From contig SJOL01004053.1 of assembly GCA_004794785.1 (NCBI GenBank), forward strand, positions 96,877-160,876: 64,000 nucleotides of DNA, written 5' to 3'. Below the pieces are notes generated by a model that saw only the letters and a program-made list of their open reading frames with translations, was not told the origin of the DNA and made no database searches. This document shows positions 28,101 to 39,719 of the stretch, one piece after another. The position numbers and the translations under genes were made by a program. The stretch comes from Opisthorchis felineus (taxonomy: Eukaryota > Platyhelminthes > Trematoda > Opisthorchiida > Opisthorchiidae). How positions within the stretch are numbered: position 1 is the first letter of the stretch; each line of letters opens with the position of its first letter.

Positions 28101-31100
28101 TATAGTGAATCGTTTCTGACATCAAAATAAATAAACCGGTTACCCTTGGAACGCTTTCGGTGCCATACCACTATGCACATCAGAGGAATCCAGCGGGCTG
28201 AATTACGGTCAGCCTGTCCATGCTTAGAAAAAGCGACGGGAGAGACAGGGTGGGTTCGAAACATGAAACGCTGGATCAGTAATTCGCACCTTAAGCACTG
28301 AGCTGCCTTGAGTTCATCTGAAGTAAATGTAGACTTTGCTTGGCCAAGTCACGATACGCTGCAGTACCAAAAAAGGCTGTTGTCTCTGTTATTGGAACCT
28401 CAAGTGCACTAATGTAACAACCAACAGGTTCAATAGTTGAAGGATAGTCCCTTCTCTAAACCCAACTGTTCAAGATACATTGCGGATAGTTTGAAACAAA
28501 CGAGCTGCACTGCATATCTTTAGGTCCCACTACTAATTTGTTCATCTTCTACTTGATGAAGTACTCGGATTGCTAATTAATGTTAAAAAGCCTACCTTTG
28601 AACTTTATTGCATGCTTATTTCCGTCATAGATAGCATTAGTTTATGGAAGTTACGATAGTTGTTGTGGACAACACATAATAATATTAAATAAATAATTCA
28701 GCTGTAATGCCCTATCGGTACATTGCTGCCATGCCACCCGAAGGAATCACGAAGGCTGAGATAGTCCCAGGTTGTCCAAGCCTAGAGAGGAGCAGTCGAG
28801 ATGCAGCGGTTGGGTTCGAACCACAGACCGTCCGGTCAGTAAGTTCGCGTCTTAACCACTGAGCTAGCTCGGGCGAATAGGTACGAAATACACATTCGCA
28901 CCTTGGGGATCGGCACCTTGGAAACTATACATGGGGCGACAATATATCAGTCGACAGCATTGCGGTCGACCGTGAGTGCACGGACCACAAGAAATGTCAC
29001 CGCGGAACAGATCTGGGCCACAGACCTTGGAGTGGCAACTTTTGCCCTTATGTGAGGTTTTCTGAACAAGCGTTCTGTTATAAACTCATGCATGTTTGTC
29101 AACAGTGTGGCCGTGTTAAGAGGGATGTGTTTTAGCGGCTTGGTCTCATTCAGTAGGGCGGAAATGTATAGACGTTTGTTTACCCCGCCAACGTTTCAAA
29201 GTCACAAAACGTATTTCATGATCCCTGAAAGTCATGGCAAGCTGTTTAATTGTCAAGCGCATGCTGTGTATGACTTAACACTACTGATGAGACTTCTTAG
29301 GAAGGATTGTTATGGAAATAACAGTCATGGAAAGGTACTCTATCAAAGCGTCTATCAAGGTGATCACATAGTGAAAGATTCAATCGGACAAGAAACAACA
29401 AGAATAATAAATCAAATGCACTTTGTTCGCTCGATGCCGACGGACGAGTCGCGACCAGTCTAGTCAGCATCAAACACGACCAATCAGTGGGCCTGATATG
29501 AACGTGATCGGCAAATAAAAACTAACCAAAACGAAGAAACTGTAGCCGTCCGATAATTTATCCTGTCTAGTCCAGATATAGCGTAAAAAATCGGAACTAT
29601 TATGAGGAACGGTTTCGACCTGTTCATGGATCATCAGGCAGGTGTTGCCCAGAGTATCCCGAATGAGAATGCAGACGAATCGTTAACTGAACATCGAATT
29701 TACATTCAAATTTCGTTTAGCGAAAGGATGCCCACGAGCTAACCTTATGTCCTCCAAATATCAAGATGAAAGTACGGACATTAGAGGTTTTTAAACCAGC
29801 AGCAACATTCCGGTGAGTACGTTAAAAAGATTAAAGTTGTCGTTGTTGTATTGATTGTCACCAATAGCCAAGGACGCCGCTTTTGGAGAAATATCAAAGT
29901 GATTCCCCCGGGGGCTTGTCGTACGCCAACAAGAACTTCGCGATGTTCATTTAAGACCGTATCCAAAAGGTCACAATGTCCTTCGAACATGTGGCAGAAG
30001 TTATCTATATTCTCTGCATTCACTCCGGTAGCGATAGGATACTGTTCCACTTATTGTGGATATCCGTTCAAAGTGAAATGTGCACCCACTTTCAAAGAGG
30101 ACTGGGTCCGGCTTGCTAGTCACTGTAAGCAGCTGCGGGGCCCACCCCAGCCACCTTTGCTGCACAGCGTCTAGTGGACAGCGAGAGATGGATTTCGAAC
30201 AGTAAAACGCACAATCGCAGTACCAGTTGAGCGTGCAATCGTCCAATGAACAAGCTACACCAAATATGGAAAATCTCGGTTATCGCTCAGCTCAATGGTC
30301 GTGGGCAGATCCATTAAAAACCACTTATACGGCTGCCTACCGAATACGTGACACAACTTATGTTGAAACTGTTTGGACTGTGTCCCCCCCCCCCCCACAT
30401 AAATAATGAACACCTACACAATAGTGAAAAACTAACATGACGAACCTTTTCCTGTTCATGATCTCATCGAGCCATGCAAGATACTATAGTTAGCAGTTAA
30501 ATTAGATGCCGGACTGACCTAATCAACACAATCGACGTTCTCTTCAGTGTTCTTCTGGTTAGTTCAATGGCGTTGGTGTGTTACCAACTGCCACAGGCGT
30601 CACATAGTTAAGTCAATCTGAACATAACGAGTTTTTTTCAAGAATGGTTGGTACAAAAAACATTAAAACTTACTGACGGTGTTTTTCGAATTTCTACGCT
30701 TTGAACTTGGGCTACAGGGCAAGGAATTCGTAAAAGATGTGACTTCAGTGTTGACGGACACTGGGTGGTCACCATTCACGTCCAGGCAAGCAGCACTATG
30801 GATCGAAAGGGCTGGGGAGTGCGTGCGGACAGGTCCCTCGGATGAACCAGGAATGAGGAGAGGGGTGGCTTCTGTGGAAGAGTGTCGTACCGGAACCTGT
30901 ACAGTGTCCGCAGACTGAAACGTACCATAGGAACCAGTTGAGCGTGGTTGCTGTTCAAATGTGACTGGACTGGTTTCGGTTTCAGACTCGGATTCACTAA
31001 GCAAATGGTCATCGCCTCCATCTTCCGCATCAACGGCCGAAGTCCCGACCCCAGAACGGAGTCGTGCTAGGAACGATTGATTTTGTTGCCGCCTTTCGAA

Positions 31101-34100
31101 AACCGGCCGCTTGCAAATAGGGCAAACGCGGCGTCCTTTTAGAAGCCATGGGTCAATACATCTTGTGTGATACACTAAATGAAAGATTGGGATGGAATGC
31201 ATCCAATGAGGAAAATCACACAACACAGGGAGAATAAGATGCGAAGATACGAACCCGCAAGAAAGCCCACTACCGGGACTAGACGGAGAGGTAAGTCTCT
31301 TAAAAGTGAGTTCTATCGAGAGAGGAGAGTGAGATCAAGCTAGGCCATGAAGAGTCGTCATGAAAATCCACTTATGCCATAAAATCAAACGAACAAATGA
31401 TATGATAATTAAAGTGGCAAGAAAAGTTGGCCACTTACCACCGGTAGACAACCTTCCACAGCATCCACCCAATTAATTTCGCAGGAAAATGGGCAACTTT
31501 TCCCTCGTTTTGGGTTAATCATCACGTTTATGATTGAGAAGACGCAGTGTTCTTGTGCGATTTATTCAGCGATATTAGGAATTTGCATTCATTCATTCAT
31601 AACCTGACATAACGCACTATTTACAAGAGTACCACAAATGAACGATTCAGATAGGAATCAGCTGGGTCTCGCATTAATACCATCTTAACTTGCAAATGAG
31701 TTATATTGGACATTTCAAAGTGCTAAGTTCCCGTATTTCCTGAAAGTGATCGGGAGTATGTTAACCGTACTGGAGTGGAGTGGTACAGTTGCTCCTGTTT
31801 CACAGTTTCTCCACTGGATAATGATCTGATATCTTTTGAAACTCATCCTCAACTAACAAGAGAAACCTTCCGCACTCATTTGTAGTAGTAAGCATTGTCC
31901 AGGGACAACGTTCTGAAGTAGTCCTTCCAGTTGGAGATAATTAATGATCATCCGTGTCACCATCCGAACTAAGTCGAGAGTAAACATGGTTTTGGAACAA
32001 CCGAAAGAAACGGTTTGCTCTGCATAGCAACGGAACCATTTAGCTCGCAGGGTTCGTTTGCTCAGGCTTGTGTAAAATGGAAACGACCGAGGGACGAACA
32101 GTCCACGACATGGCAACGAAGTATGACAGCTGTTCCTGCCTGGATAGGGACCCCGGGATTCAACTCATCAATGGCTAGACACTGGCATACATGGTTCAAT
32201 CGTGCAATCAGTGGCGCTCCAGCTTTAAAACTATTATCTTCAATGCGCAACTGCCCAGTTTCCCGTCCCTTGGAATAACTAGACTGATCCAACACGAACT
32301 AACTGCTTACGCCACTGATTCCAGCACTTGACTATACCTCCCCACCCTCCAATTTTCAGTCACCGAAACTTTAGCAGATGGAACCGAGATACACTTGGTA
32401 CATGGTTTAGAGCTGGTAAACTGAGCTGAAGTGAAAGAAACGGCCTTCTGCTCCTTTAACTTATTCATAGTAAACAGGACCTGGCATTGACAAGGAGTCT
32501 CCTGCACCACCAAGGACCAAACGTGTCCCCTCAGTAGTAAAGCTCTCTACTGATCTATGACTTTTTCCAAATTCAGGAAGTCATTCCCTACAGTTTGGAG
32601 CGACTGAGTTCAAAGCCTTACAGAACTTCAAGTTGAGTTGATACCAGCTTAGTGGTGAAATGTGAAAGACTATCGATTAGCGGTTTTGAATACAATGCGC
32701 CTGTGTTTTCTAGGGATCACATTAATCTCAGTAAAAGGGGTCCTGACTGAGATGTTAGATTTGCGTATCATCTGAAGTCACCCATTGATTTCATCTGTAA
32801 GATATTAAGAATTCTTTCAGGTACGAAAATTTTTGCAGTCGTCCAATGTTAGGGCAAAAAACGTAGGTCATGCCAATCCCATGAACTGCAACAACAGAAT
32901 CAACTGTCTATCCATCCTCTTCTGTTTCAAAAACATTCAGCTCTTCGGCAATCATCAAAAATCATTATTCAGTCAAAATTTGTGTTTCTGACGAACAACG
33001 GCTTGCCCACAGGCGCTCAAGTCCTCTGCATGTGGTGTTACTAGTTAACATCAACCCCTTCGTGGGTACACAGGACAGAAAACAGCGTACCTCCATTAAC
33101 CATAGAACGAAGTATGCCTGAGTACGCTTAATGTTATCACCGACGACAATCATGGATATGGCCACAGGTACAACAGGGCGCCAGCTTGATTACCTTACTG
33201 TACGAATAGTTCTCTATCATTGGCGATGTCCAAATCTTGAAGGTTCCAGAAGAGTCACCTATACGACCTGTTTCAGAGACATATCGCGCAAATGATGACG
33301 TCCGGTTACGTGTCATTGATACTGAGCTGTTATCTGCAAGACGCGTGGCTCTTTGGAAAGTATTCAAAGGTCCACTCAAACGGGCACCAGTTCATTCTAC
33401 CTACATATGTTTCACCGCAACGGCAAGCAGGTCGATCAACATGCATGTGTGTCAGGATGATCAGGCATACCGCCGAAGTGTGAAATACAAGTCCTCTGGT
33501 TGCGGAGACCAAGTGTAACTGAGTGGCTGGAAGTGCTCGGTTGGGGGCGTATTTGAGTTTGTGTCCTATACTGTTAGCAGTGTGGTCTCCCTTAAATTAG
33601 GCATGAAATGATCATTTTTTACGGATCGCGCTAATCGGATCGACACCGCGAATTATTCACGAAGCGGAGATGCAGAGTCCGGTCCGGAGTAGCGAGGTGT
33701 AACTACGATCAGTCAGAAACACGATCAAGCGTAGGAAGCAATATCGTGACCTCCTGATCCGTCGTCCTCAGGACCGATGATGCAAAAGAGGGACAAAACA
33801 GCCACCAAACACTTTGTTGAAACTCGTAAGCCATGCACAAACTACTGTCCAATTCTTAATGGTACACACATAGATCCACCAATGGATTTTGATGAGTCCA
33901 GTCGAATTGCTCACGCCAGATCTGAAGATCTCGTATGCATGACCCATTCAAATTCTAATGAAATTATCTTATGCACAGTTCATGCAGGTACTCCTTGATC
34001 TAATCCATCGTAGTCAAGAGGCTGTCCAAGAAATAAGAAGAGACAAACGGAAAGATAAGCCCCCACGTGACAGGCAGGTCGCTTTCGAACACAGCCGAGC

Positions 34101-37100
34101 ACCATTACAATTCCTGAGTGGCAATAGCGTCAAACACCGGTGCTCCACAGCATCGCCACCATAATTTCAGGAGTCCGTTGTGAAAAGAACCAACTGAGGG
34201 CAGGGAACAGGTTAATTATGGGTATTCACGAGCATTCTAAAAGCCCATAACTTCAACAACAACGGAAATTAGCGATGGGAACATGATTAGAATAGGATGG
34301 TTACCACTTTTCTCAACCTCTCCAGCCATGCGCATGGTGACACGATAACCGCAAATCGACAGTACACATGTTTTCGTAATCTCGTCCATATCGATCCGTC
34401 CTGTCATATGTTGCCGGCATTTAGCATCAAGCAAGAGCTACACTCCAAAGTCAGAAAAGAATACGCAGATAGAAGAAAGATAGCTATGTTGTTTGAGACC
34501 ACTTACCATGTTCGCACGGTAGCGTGCGTAGTCTGTCTCCATCCTCATAATCCTCAAGACAGATGACACATTTCCCGTCAGGAGTTTGACCTGCATAGCA
34601 AGTTGAGAGGTTATTAGCAAAGTGGGCGGAAGAGGAAGCACACTTCAAAATACAATTCACTCTACACTATGAGGACAAGTGTTACTGTTAGATCATCCTA
34701 ACTCGGCGGAAAAGTTTCGGCAATAATAAATTAAATATTTTCAGAGGAAACATTGTAAATCTACATTGTCTGTCTTACGATAAACACAATAAGAAACCAA
34801 AAGGACATGAATATGACATACCTTTGATGAACTTCGTGCTTGGTAGGCGCTTAAGTTGTCGAGAAGTGAGACAACGCCGAAGACGTCTTCGGCGTTGATC
34901 GTGCCAGCGGAAAGCGCACATGCATAAAACGCCCAATAAGAACAGGCCCAAAACGGATAGTACTGGGACCACGTACCAAGTAATGTCTGTCTTATGATTG
35001 GCATATATTTCAACAATATAAGCGCTGCAGTGAAGAGAAAGCGAGTTGAAAAAAATAAGCCGAAAGTGGGAAAAAGGATCGAATCATCAATCGCGCGCAT
35101 GGATCTGAGAATAGCCAGCAGTCAGTATAACCAACTCGAACTAACCAGGAATTTGTCAGACGACAGGAGTGTTAAAACCACACAAGAAGGGCTAAAATTA
35201 ACACAGAATAGACCATCGGCCGTTAAATCTCCAAGGCATCAACAAACTTTAGTCCCATGCACGCTTAGCTAACGAACAGCATAATAAGACTATGGCGATT
35301 GGAATTCTGTGCCAGTGCTCACGCATGAACATCCCAAAAACCCAAAGTTCATCCACATACGAGTATTTTTCTTGGGACAAATATGATTTCTACTTAGAAC
35401 CACGTACCTGAGGGCTGATAACTCATGGAAATTCCTTCGGTACAGTAACCACCGACAAAAGCGCTCCAGCAGATGATCACGGGATCTAATAGACTGAATA
35501 TAGTTAGAATTTCAGTGTTATGAGCTCTCTCTTCTCCATAATAGGTCACCAAGATTTCCCAAGAAGTACATTCTTTGGGCTTGTTGTCCAAGTTCAGACT
35601 AGTGTCGCCTAACCCACGTCCCTCAAGGCCAATGGATGGTAACATGCTACAGCGGCGACAGGCTGATATGCCGCTTCAGCTGGCAGGTTACCAAGGTGTA
35701 AGGGGCTCAACGCGCACCCGCAAATAGTTTTTTAACCCGAAGAGCTGGTTCGAAATCCTGTCAGATATCCCGCTGGTGCAAAGTACATGCGCTCCTGAAC
35801 GAAAACCCAGACAACTACCGAACAAAATATCATGTATTCTCCATTCGTACATTGAGAAAACACCACCTCCACTCTTAAGTCTAACTATACGAGTTGCTGA
35901 TCGCATTTTACGCTCCGAGCGACCTAATAACCAAGCTGATCCAACTAACTAAGTTGTGAAACGACGAAGAATGCGGGCGTTTTCCGATCCCGAAAACTGA
36001 AGATTTGACACCATGAATGTCTCAAGACTGATGTGCACCAACTAGTCACCGCTACCCATTAAAGAAGCGTTAGAAGTTACCACCCCTTACTAGCCGGTAC
36101 ACGGCGGTCCTGATATTCAATGCGTGGCTTCTAGAGTAAACGCAGTACATAGAAACTTCCCTGCAAATATGGAACCCGATGCCACATGAACGCATATTTA
36201 TGATAATAATAGTAATAATAATAGTGGTTGTCTAACCGTAACGCCCTTCCGGTGCCTAGATGCCATGCCACAAGAAGAAAGCACGAGAGATGAGCTACTC
36301 ACAGGTTATCCAAGCCTAGACAGCAGCAGCGGAGATGCAGAGGTTGGGTTCGAACCACAGACCTTCCGGTCAGTCAGTTTGCACCTTGACCACTGAGCTG
36401 TCTGGGCTCAGTAAACGTAAACACCGGTAATCGTCCTTTCATTCTCAAGATTTGGCAATACAAGCCTGAAGTTCAGCAGAATGTCAATTCACGAAGTTTA
36501 GCTGAAGACGACGACAAATAAGGTTTTGGAGCGCAAACTGGAAACTGAGCTATGTTTGGTTCGCCTTAGTAGCAGACGCACAGCGGTCCTGGTCCGTGAA
36601 AAGCTGAATAATGGATAATGTCAGGCTGCTCAACTCGAGACAGGAGTAATAGGGGCCCAGGGGTCGGATTCAACCCAAGACCTGTCGGTCAGTAGATTGC
36701 ACCTTAAGTCGTGGGCCTAGTCGGGCTAGTTGATGGACGTTGATGCTCGAACTGTCTAGTAAAGGGCAATAAAAATTATCCGGTGAAGTGTTTTACCCAC
36801 AGTTAACCACAGCTAGGAAAACAAACCGCCGATATCGACAGGATGAGAAAAATAACATATTTTCGCATTACCAGTACGGTATCTTGACGGACATAAATAT
36901 AAAAGTTCGGCAGAAGGTTGTCGCCGCAACCAGAGGCAACTACTTTCTGTAAATATACCGCTAGGAGGGTGCTCCTTTCCTTCTCCCTTCAGTGTTTGAT
37001 TCATAGCTGAATACAGAAGTTCCCCGAAGAAGAGAATAAGTTAGGAAAATTAAAAATCGTTGGCTTTGAAGAAACACCCGGTCCTGAGAGATGTTCTCAA

Positions 37101-38864
37101 AGTTTCTACGGTAATCATTTTAGGACCCACATCTTTTCGCCCACTGAAGAAATGGGCTTTTGGGAATTCGTTTTTAGGGAGAATTATTGTAGTTCGATGG
37201 TCAAAACGTAGATGACTTGGGCGCTGCAGGAAGCGTTTCGTTATTCCTGAGGCTCACAGGTTTCAAGAAGCAGGCCCTAACAAGCACGCAATTTTTGGAC
37301 GGCAGTTCTGTTCCCCATCTATTCAGACATCAATCCGTTGGAAAACACTCGTATCCCGTGTGACCTACAAGACAGTGACGGAAACTGCGCTGTTTTTGGT
37401 AACGCACGGGACGATAGCTGAACCATGCACCAGCTGACATCGGGATTTCAGGAATCAGTTGTAGGTACTTCGGAGTTTCACGGATCGAACGTTGACAAAT
37501 AGTTAAATCGGTTTTGACAACTCAAGCTATTCCTTTAACTGAGGTACAGTAGGTGGTGAATGCAGTGCATCAATACGCACAACGTCAGAGGAGGGAGATA
37601 CAAAAATGGTACATCGAAAAATACCAAAAGAGACACACGATTATCACGAAACAGGTGGGCTTATTGGCCATCCAATAAATGCTGAGCACCCGTATTTTAG
37701 CTCTCACTAAATTCGCGCAACGACTAGACACCATTAGGTTACCTCCAGAACAGCCCGCTTTGACGCGGAGTCGTATAACAGTGGTACCCGTGGCATCAGC
37801 CGTTTAAGCACGCCACAGGAAGCGTACAAGTGGGTCATGTACCGGGTGCATCACAGCCAGCTCTAGAAAAAAGAAAGTGCACCCTATACACCTTTGGGGG
37901 TTTGTATACCGGCAGATTGTCGTGACGGAGAAGTTTGTTACCAAAAAAGTGTCTTCCTGAACATTGTGCTCTCCACTCGCAAGGAGTACTACACTTGAAT
38001 GACTGCTGCAGTAACAAATAAGCGTTTGAATTTTATGAATTTCTAGGCACATGCAACCTATATGAGATTCGGTTTATTTGGAAGATCGTACTTGGCAAAC
38101 GACATTCCTTAGTGAGACAAGTGAAACGCCGTTGGAACAGAGCTTTACTTGTGGGGAAGCTTGCGGGCGACTCTGACAGGATCACTGAACATCATGGTCA
38201 TTATTAACTAAGAAAAAGCTCAAATTACACAAGTCCCGGGTGTTCATACAACCCTTGAACATAAACAAAGTCTGTTGTACTTACTCTGGAGGGGAAACGA
38301 ATCTTTCCAAGATTATCCGGCCGTCAGATCGGCCGATCATGACTGCTGGTATATTAACCGGAAAGCCTGAAAGTTTGTAACCGAGAATACTGTGACTTAC
38401 CCGTCTTGGAGGACATAGGGAAAATATCGTCACTCAGGTGGTTAAAAACTATTGCTGCGACATAACCACCACGCTCCGCCGCTGTGATCTTTTCTTCAAA
38501 AGTGCAATTTCCACGCTTCAACAAGCACACAAATGGTAATGCATACTTAGATGCATTCTCAGGCAGAGGCACTTTATTAACGCATCCTTCAAGTGGATCT
38601 GAAGCGTATATTCGTCCCTAGTAGAGAAGTGTTACAAATGAAAGATGGCCTCACCATGATGGGAGCATCTGGATCAATTCTCCGACCAAACTGCGCTTCA
38701 TCATCCTGAAACTCCGCTACAGACTCGTTTCGGCCTAGGTGCCTCTGGAATGAACATTCAAATACTTGGCAATCTAGACGAACCATAAGAATGGTAGCTG
38801 TTAAAGTATCCCAGTGGACACACAAAAGGAAGTAAATCGAAATAATGTGGTTTCTGTCTATCAT
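24921..38864 (-). CDS. PA-TM-RING E3 ubiquitin ligase, RNF13/RNF167 (Goliath) type, seven exons
   Basis: Predicted transmembrane E3 ubiquitin ligase of endosomal/lysosomal or other endomembranes. CDS is complement(join(24921..25156, 30674..31174, 34507..34590, 34822..35024, 38285..38366, 38401..38617, 38655..38864)), 1533 bases, 510 residues. All six introns are GT-AG and all phases agree. Order of parts: hydrophobic leader (about residues 5-25), PA domain (about 40-165), transmembrane helix (about 186-208) followed by a basic stop-transfer stretch (RWHDQRRRRLRR), a linker ending LPSTKFIKG, RING-H2 finger (245-286) with ligands C245, C248, C263, H265, H268, C271, C283, C286, then an acidic and serine-rich tail. 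This order, and a P-W-L pair between the sixth and seventh zinc ligands, is typical of RNF13/RNF167 and Drosophila Goliath. The PA domain should face the lumen and the RING the cytosol, where it would recruit an E2. The start ATG at 38864 is the one directly before the leader; an in-frame ATG exists upstream at 38969. The last junction is the least certain. Confidence 0.85.
28180..28318 (-). mobile_element. tRNA-derived SINE, degraded copy
   Basis: Reverse complement has a recognisable box A region (CTCAGTGCTTAAGGTGCGAA) and a box-B-like GTTTCGAACCC, with a poor match to the body. Much older than its neighbour at 28.7 kb. Confidence 0.55.
28685..28876 (-). mobile_element. tRNA-derived SINE in intron 6
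   Basis: Well preserved: box A TAGCTCAGTGGTTAAGACGC, box B GGTTCGAACCC, full body, and an AT-rich tail built from AATATTATTATG at the low-coordinate end. Same orientation as the host gene. Confidence 0.88.
30674..31174 (-). CDS. RING ligase exon 6: second half of RING finger, acidic/serine-rich region
   Basis: Begins at acceptor TTTCATTTAG and supplies the remaining ligands: V-Y-H-T-R, then CIDPWLLKGRRVCPICK. The tail holds a cluster ESESETETS near residue 315, several prolines and serines, and a basic run SSKRRNSKN at the end. The frame meets a stop at 30663, but twelve codons earlier than a usual tail end there is a strong donor, A followed by GTAAGT at 30673. Using the donor gives a phase-1 junction to the exon at 25156. 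A transcript that ignores this donor would stop at 30663 and give a 435-residue protein. Confidence 0.88.
31175..34506 (-). other. intron 5 of the RING ligase (3.3 kb)
   Basis: Lies inside the RING finger coding sequence, between the first histidine and the second. It holds a plus-strand (antisense) RTE 3' fragment at about 32040-32430. ORFs around 33137-33518 on both strands overlap and match nothing I recognise. Confidence 0.8.
32040..32430 (+). mobile_element. RTE retrotransposon 3' fragment (family B) in an intron
   Basis: Aligns with 41120-41195 plus 41386-41690 and so represents the same 3' region without the SINE. It lies antisense inside intron 5 of the RING ligase gene. Confidence 0.7.
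34507..34590 (-). CDS. RING ligase exon 5: first half of the RING-H2 finger
   Basis: An 84-base exon with the first four zinc ligands: GKCVICLEDYEDGDRLRTL then P-C-E-H. Acceptor TGCTATGCAG, donor GAACATG followed by GTAAGT, phase 1. The intron splits the RING just after the first histidine. Confidence 0.92.
34822..35024 (-). CDS. RING ligase exon 4: transmembrane helix and juxtamembrane linker
   Basis: Encodes residues 170-237. It is preceded by a long pyrimidine tract ending CTTCACTGCAG, a textbook acceptor. The helix is WYVVPVLSVLGLFLLGVLC followed by a basic run (RWHDQRRRRLRR) that should stay on the cytosolic side. The linker LTSRQLKRLPSTKFIKG resembles the conserved QLKKLP-x-x-KF-x-KG of RNF13. 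Donor is AAAG followed by GTATGT, phase 1. Confidence 0.9.
36195..36408 (-). mobile_element. tRNA-derived SINE in intron 3
   Basis: Box A CAGCTCAGTGGTCAAGGTGC, box B GGTTCGAACCC, full body and an ATT-repeat tail (plus-strand TAATAGTAATAATAATAG at 36205-36222). The clean tail shows how the 3' ends of this family look. Confidence 0.87.
36570..36728 (-). mobile_element. tRNA-derived SINE, degraded, in intron 3
   Basis: Head recognisable from CCCGACTAGGCCCACGACTT and GTTGAATCCG (box-B-like), with several deletions. It lies about 160 bases from a better copy in the same orientation. Confidence 0.55.
38285..38366 (-). CDS. RING ligase exon 3: end of PA domain
   Basis: An 82-base exon encoding residues 143-169 plus two bases. 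It contains NIPAVMIGRSDGRII, the I-P-x-V-x-I-G/S motif that closes the PA domain in RNF13, RNF128 and related ligases. The donor GAGTAAGT is strong and phase 2, matching the single-base start of the next exon. Too short to show up as a long ORF. Confidence 0.85.
38367..38400 (-). other. micro-intron 2, 34 bases
   Basis: Begins GTAAGTCACAG and ends ACAAACTTTCAG. Phase 1 on both sides: the split codon gives glycine and the PA domain continues without a gap. At 34 bases it is close to the lower limit for spliceosomal introns. Confidence 0.85.
38401..38617 (-). CDS. RING ligase exon 2: PA domain core
   Basis: Encodes about residues 71-142. It starts GRIYASDPLEGC and contains CLLKRGNCTFEEKI and GGYVAAIVFNHLSDDIF, the central PA-domain motifs (the R-G-x-C-x-F strand and the G-x-x-A-A-I-V-x-N strand-turn). 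It ends on ACG G with donor GTAAGT, phase 1. The domain has no protease catalytic residues; in this family it is a lumenal substrate or partner binding module. Confidence 0.9.
38618..38654 (-). other. micro-intron 1, 37 bases
   Basis: Starts GTGAGG and ends in a pyrimidine-rich ACTTCTCTACTAG. Removing it keeps the PA domain in frame (phase 0 on both sides); retaining it moves the reading frame into an unrelated peptide. Very short introns near the 5' end are known in schistosome and other flatworm genes. Confidence 0.8.
38655..38864 (-). CDS. RING ligase exon 1: leader and start of PA domain
   Basis: Encodes residues 1-70. A hydrophobic stretch (HIISIYFLLCV) follows the start and fits a signal peptide or signal anchor. 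The exon ends in FQDDEAQFGRRIDPDAPIM, which matches the F-x-D-x-x-A-x-FG pattern at the beginning of the PA domain in RNF13-like proteins. The 3' splice donor is ATG followed by GTGAGG, phase 0. The reading frame is open upstream to 38969, so a longer N-terminus or a 5' UTR exon is possible. Confidence 0.75.
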
Positions 38865-39671
38865 TATCGGCTTATTCGTGCATTTCGAACGCAATAGCAG
38901 ACCATAAAGGTAACTTGAAACGAGGTGAAAAGTTTCCAGTTCCGTGTCATACGCCTTCTGGGGGATCACAATAAGGATAAACCTAAAAACAAAAATACCA
39001 CAGGTAAATACAAATATTGTTAATGAAATCGGCTATTAGACTTTTTGGAGCGCAACTACAATACAGAGCGAAGTGAACGCTACAACTAAGACTTGGTCAA
39101 TACAACTAATACGAAGCGGGAAAGGGTAGAAATCATACACTAAATATGGATCCTCTGGTTTGGAACTCCCATCCGAAATTCAAGCGATAAAAACTACGCC
39201 ATGAATGGACACATTCCCGAAAGGATGAAGGGTTTCAGATGAGCGTGGAACTTTCCGCTGTTGTCATAAAATTTTCGTCCGTCCAAATGACTACGTTAAA
39301 CAGTTGGTTGAGTTTAAAAGCCAAGGGAATCAACGAGATCAGTTTTTAGTGAGCAGGCTAAATTAGCATCACCTACAAGCTTTTTGTTAGTTAGCATTGC
39401 TAAATTAGGGCACCACTGACGGAGAAAGCAACACGAATTCCGACTTGGTCTTGTTCCACAGGTTCACCGAACTTCAGTTGATTACTTCTCTTGAGGACAG
39501 GCTGGAAGCATTGTTAACTCCTTGTGGATAAATATTACAACAGGTAGAGTGCATGAATTTCGACTAAACTAGCTCTGATTATCAAACCTAAACTTCTGGT
39601 GATGACTCCCATTCAATGAAGCTTCCACGATGCCATGTACCAGTCTGGCTAAACCCTGGGCCGCCTAACCC

Positions 39672-39673
<2 letters not shown>
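38865..39673. promoter_or_regulatory. Upstream flank of the RING ligase: presumed 5' UTR/promoter region
   Basis: Inferred only from position ahead of the start codon. The reading frame is open to 38969. No TATA box or spliced-leader acceptor could be singled out with confidence. Confidence 0.3.

Positions 39674-39708
<35 letters not shown>
39674..39708. repeat. (TA)n microsatellite
   Basis: About 17 uninterrupted TA dinucleotides just upstream of the RTE fragments. Likely length-variable. Confidence 0.95.
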
Positions 39709-39711
<3 letters not shown>

Positions 39712-39719
39712 CGCGAATA

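Larger units (their letters stand above)
25157..30673 (-). other. intron 6 of the RING ligase (5.5 kb), with SINEs and a possible extra exon
   Basis: Contains two minus-strand SINE copies (about 28180-28315 and 28685-28876) and a run of 13 C at 30384-30396. A minus-strand open stretch at 27718-27930 follows a good acceptor (T-rich tract, then CTGCGCACACAG). In the phase left by the 30673 donor it would add only I-M-A-V-A-P-K-Q-P-S-A-I-T-S-S before a stop, so it could be an alternative last exon. Plus-strand ORF 29092-29463 (123 codons) matches nothing I recognise. The rest shows no recognisable coding. Confidence 0.45.
35025..38284 (-). other. intron 3 of the RING ligase (3.3 kb)
   Basis: Contains two minus-strand SINE copies (36195-36408 and about 36570-36728). 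Other ORFs here (for example 35394-35645 and 37804-38052 minus) lack family motifs and fitting splice phases. Confidence 0.8.

Noticed and set aside
28800..28876. Stand-alone tRNA gene
   Set aside because: Box A and box B are present, but the acceptor stem does not pair and the sequence continues into the SINE body and tail. The same holds for the other SINE heads.
30384..30396. C-run as a structured or telomeric signal
   Set aside because: It is a single homopolymer of 13 bases with no repeated unit, and may vary through sequencing error.
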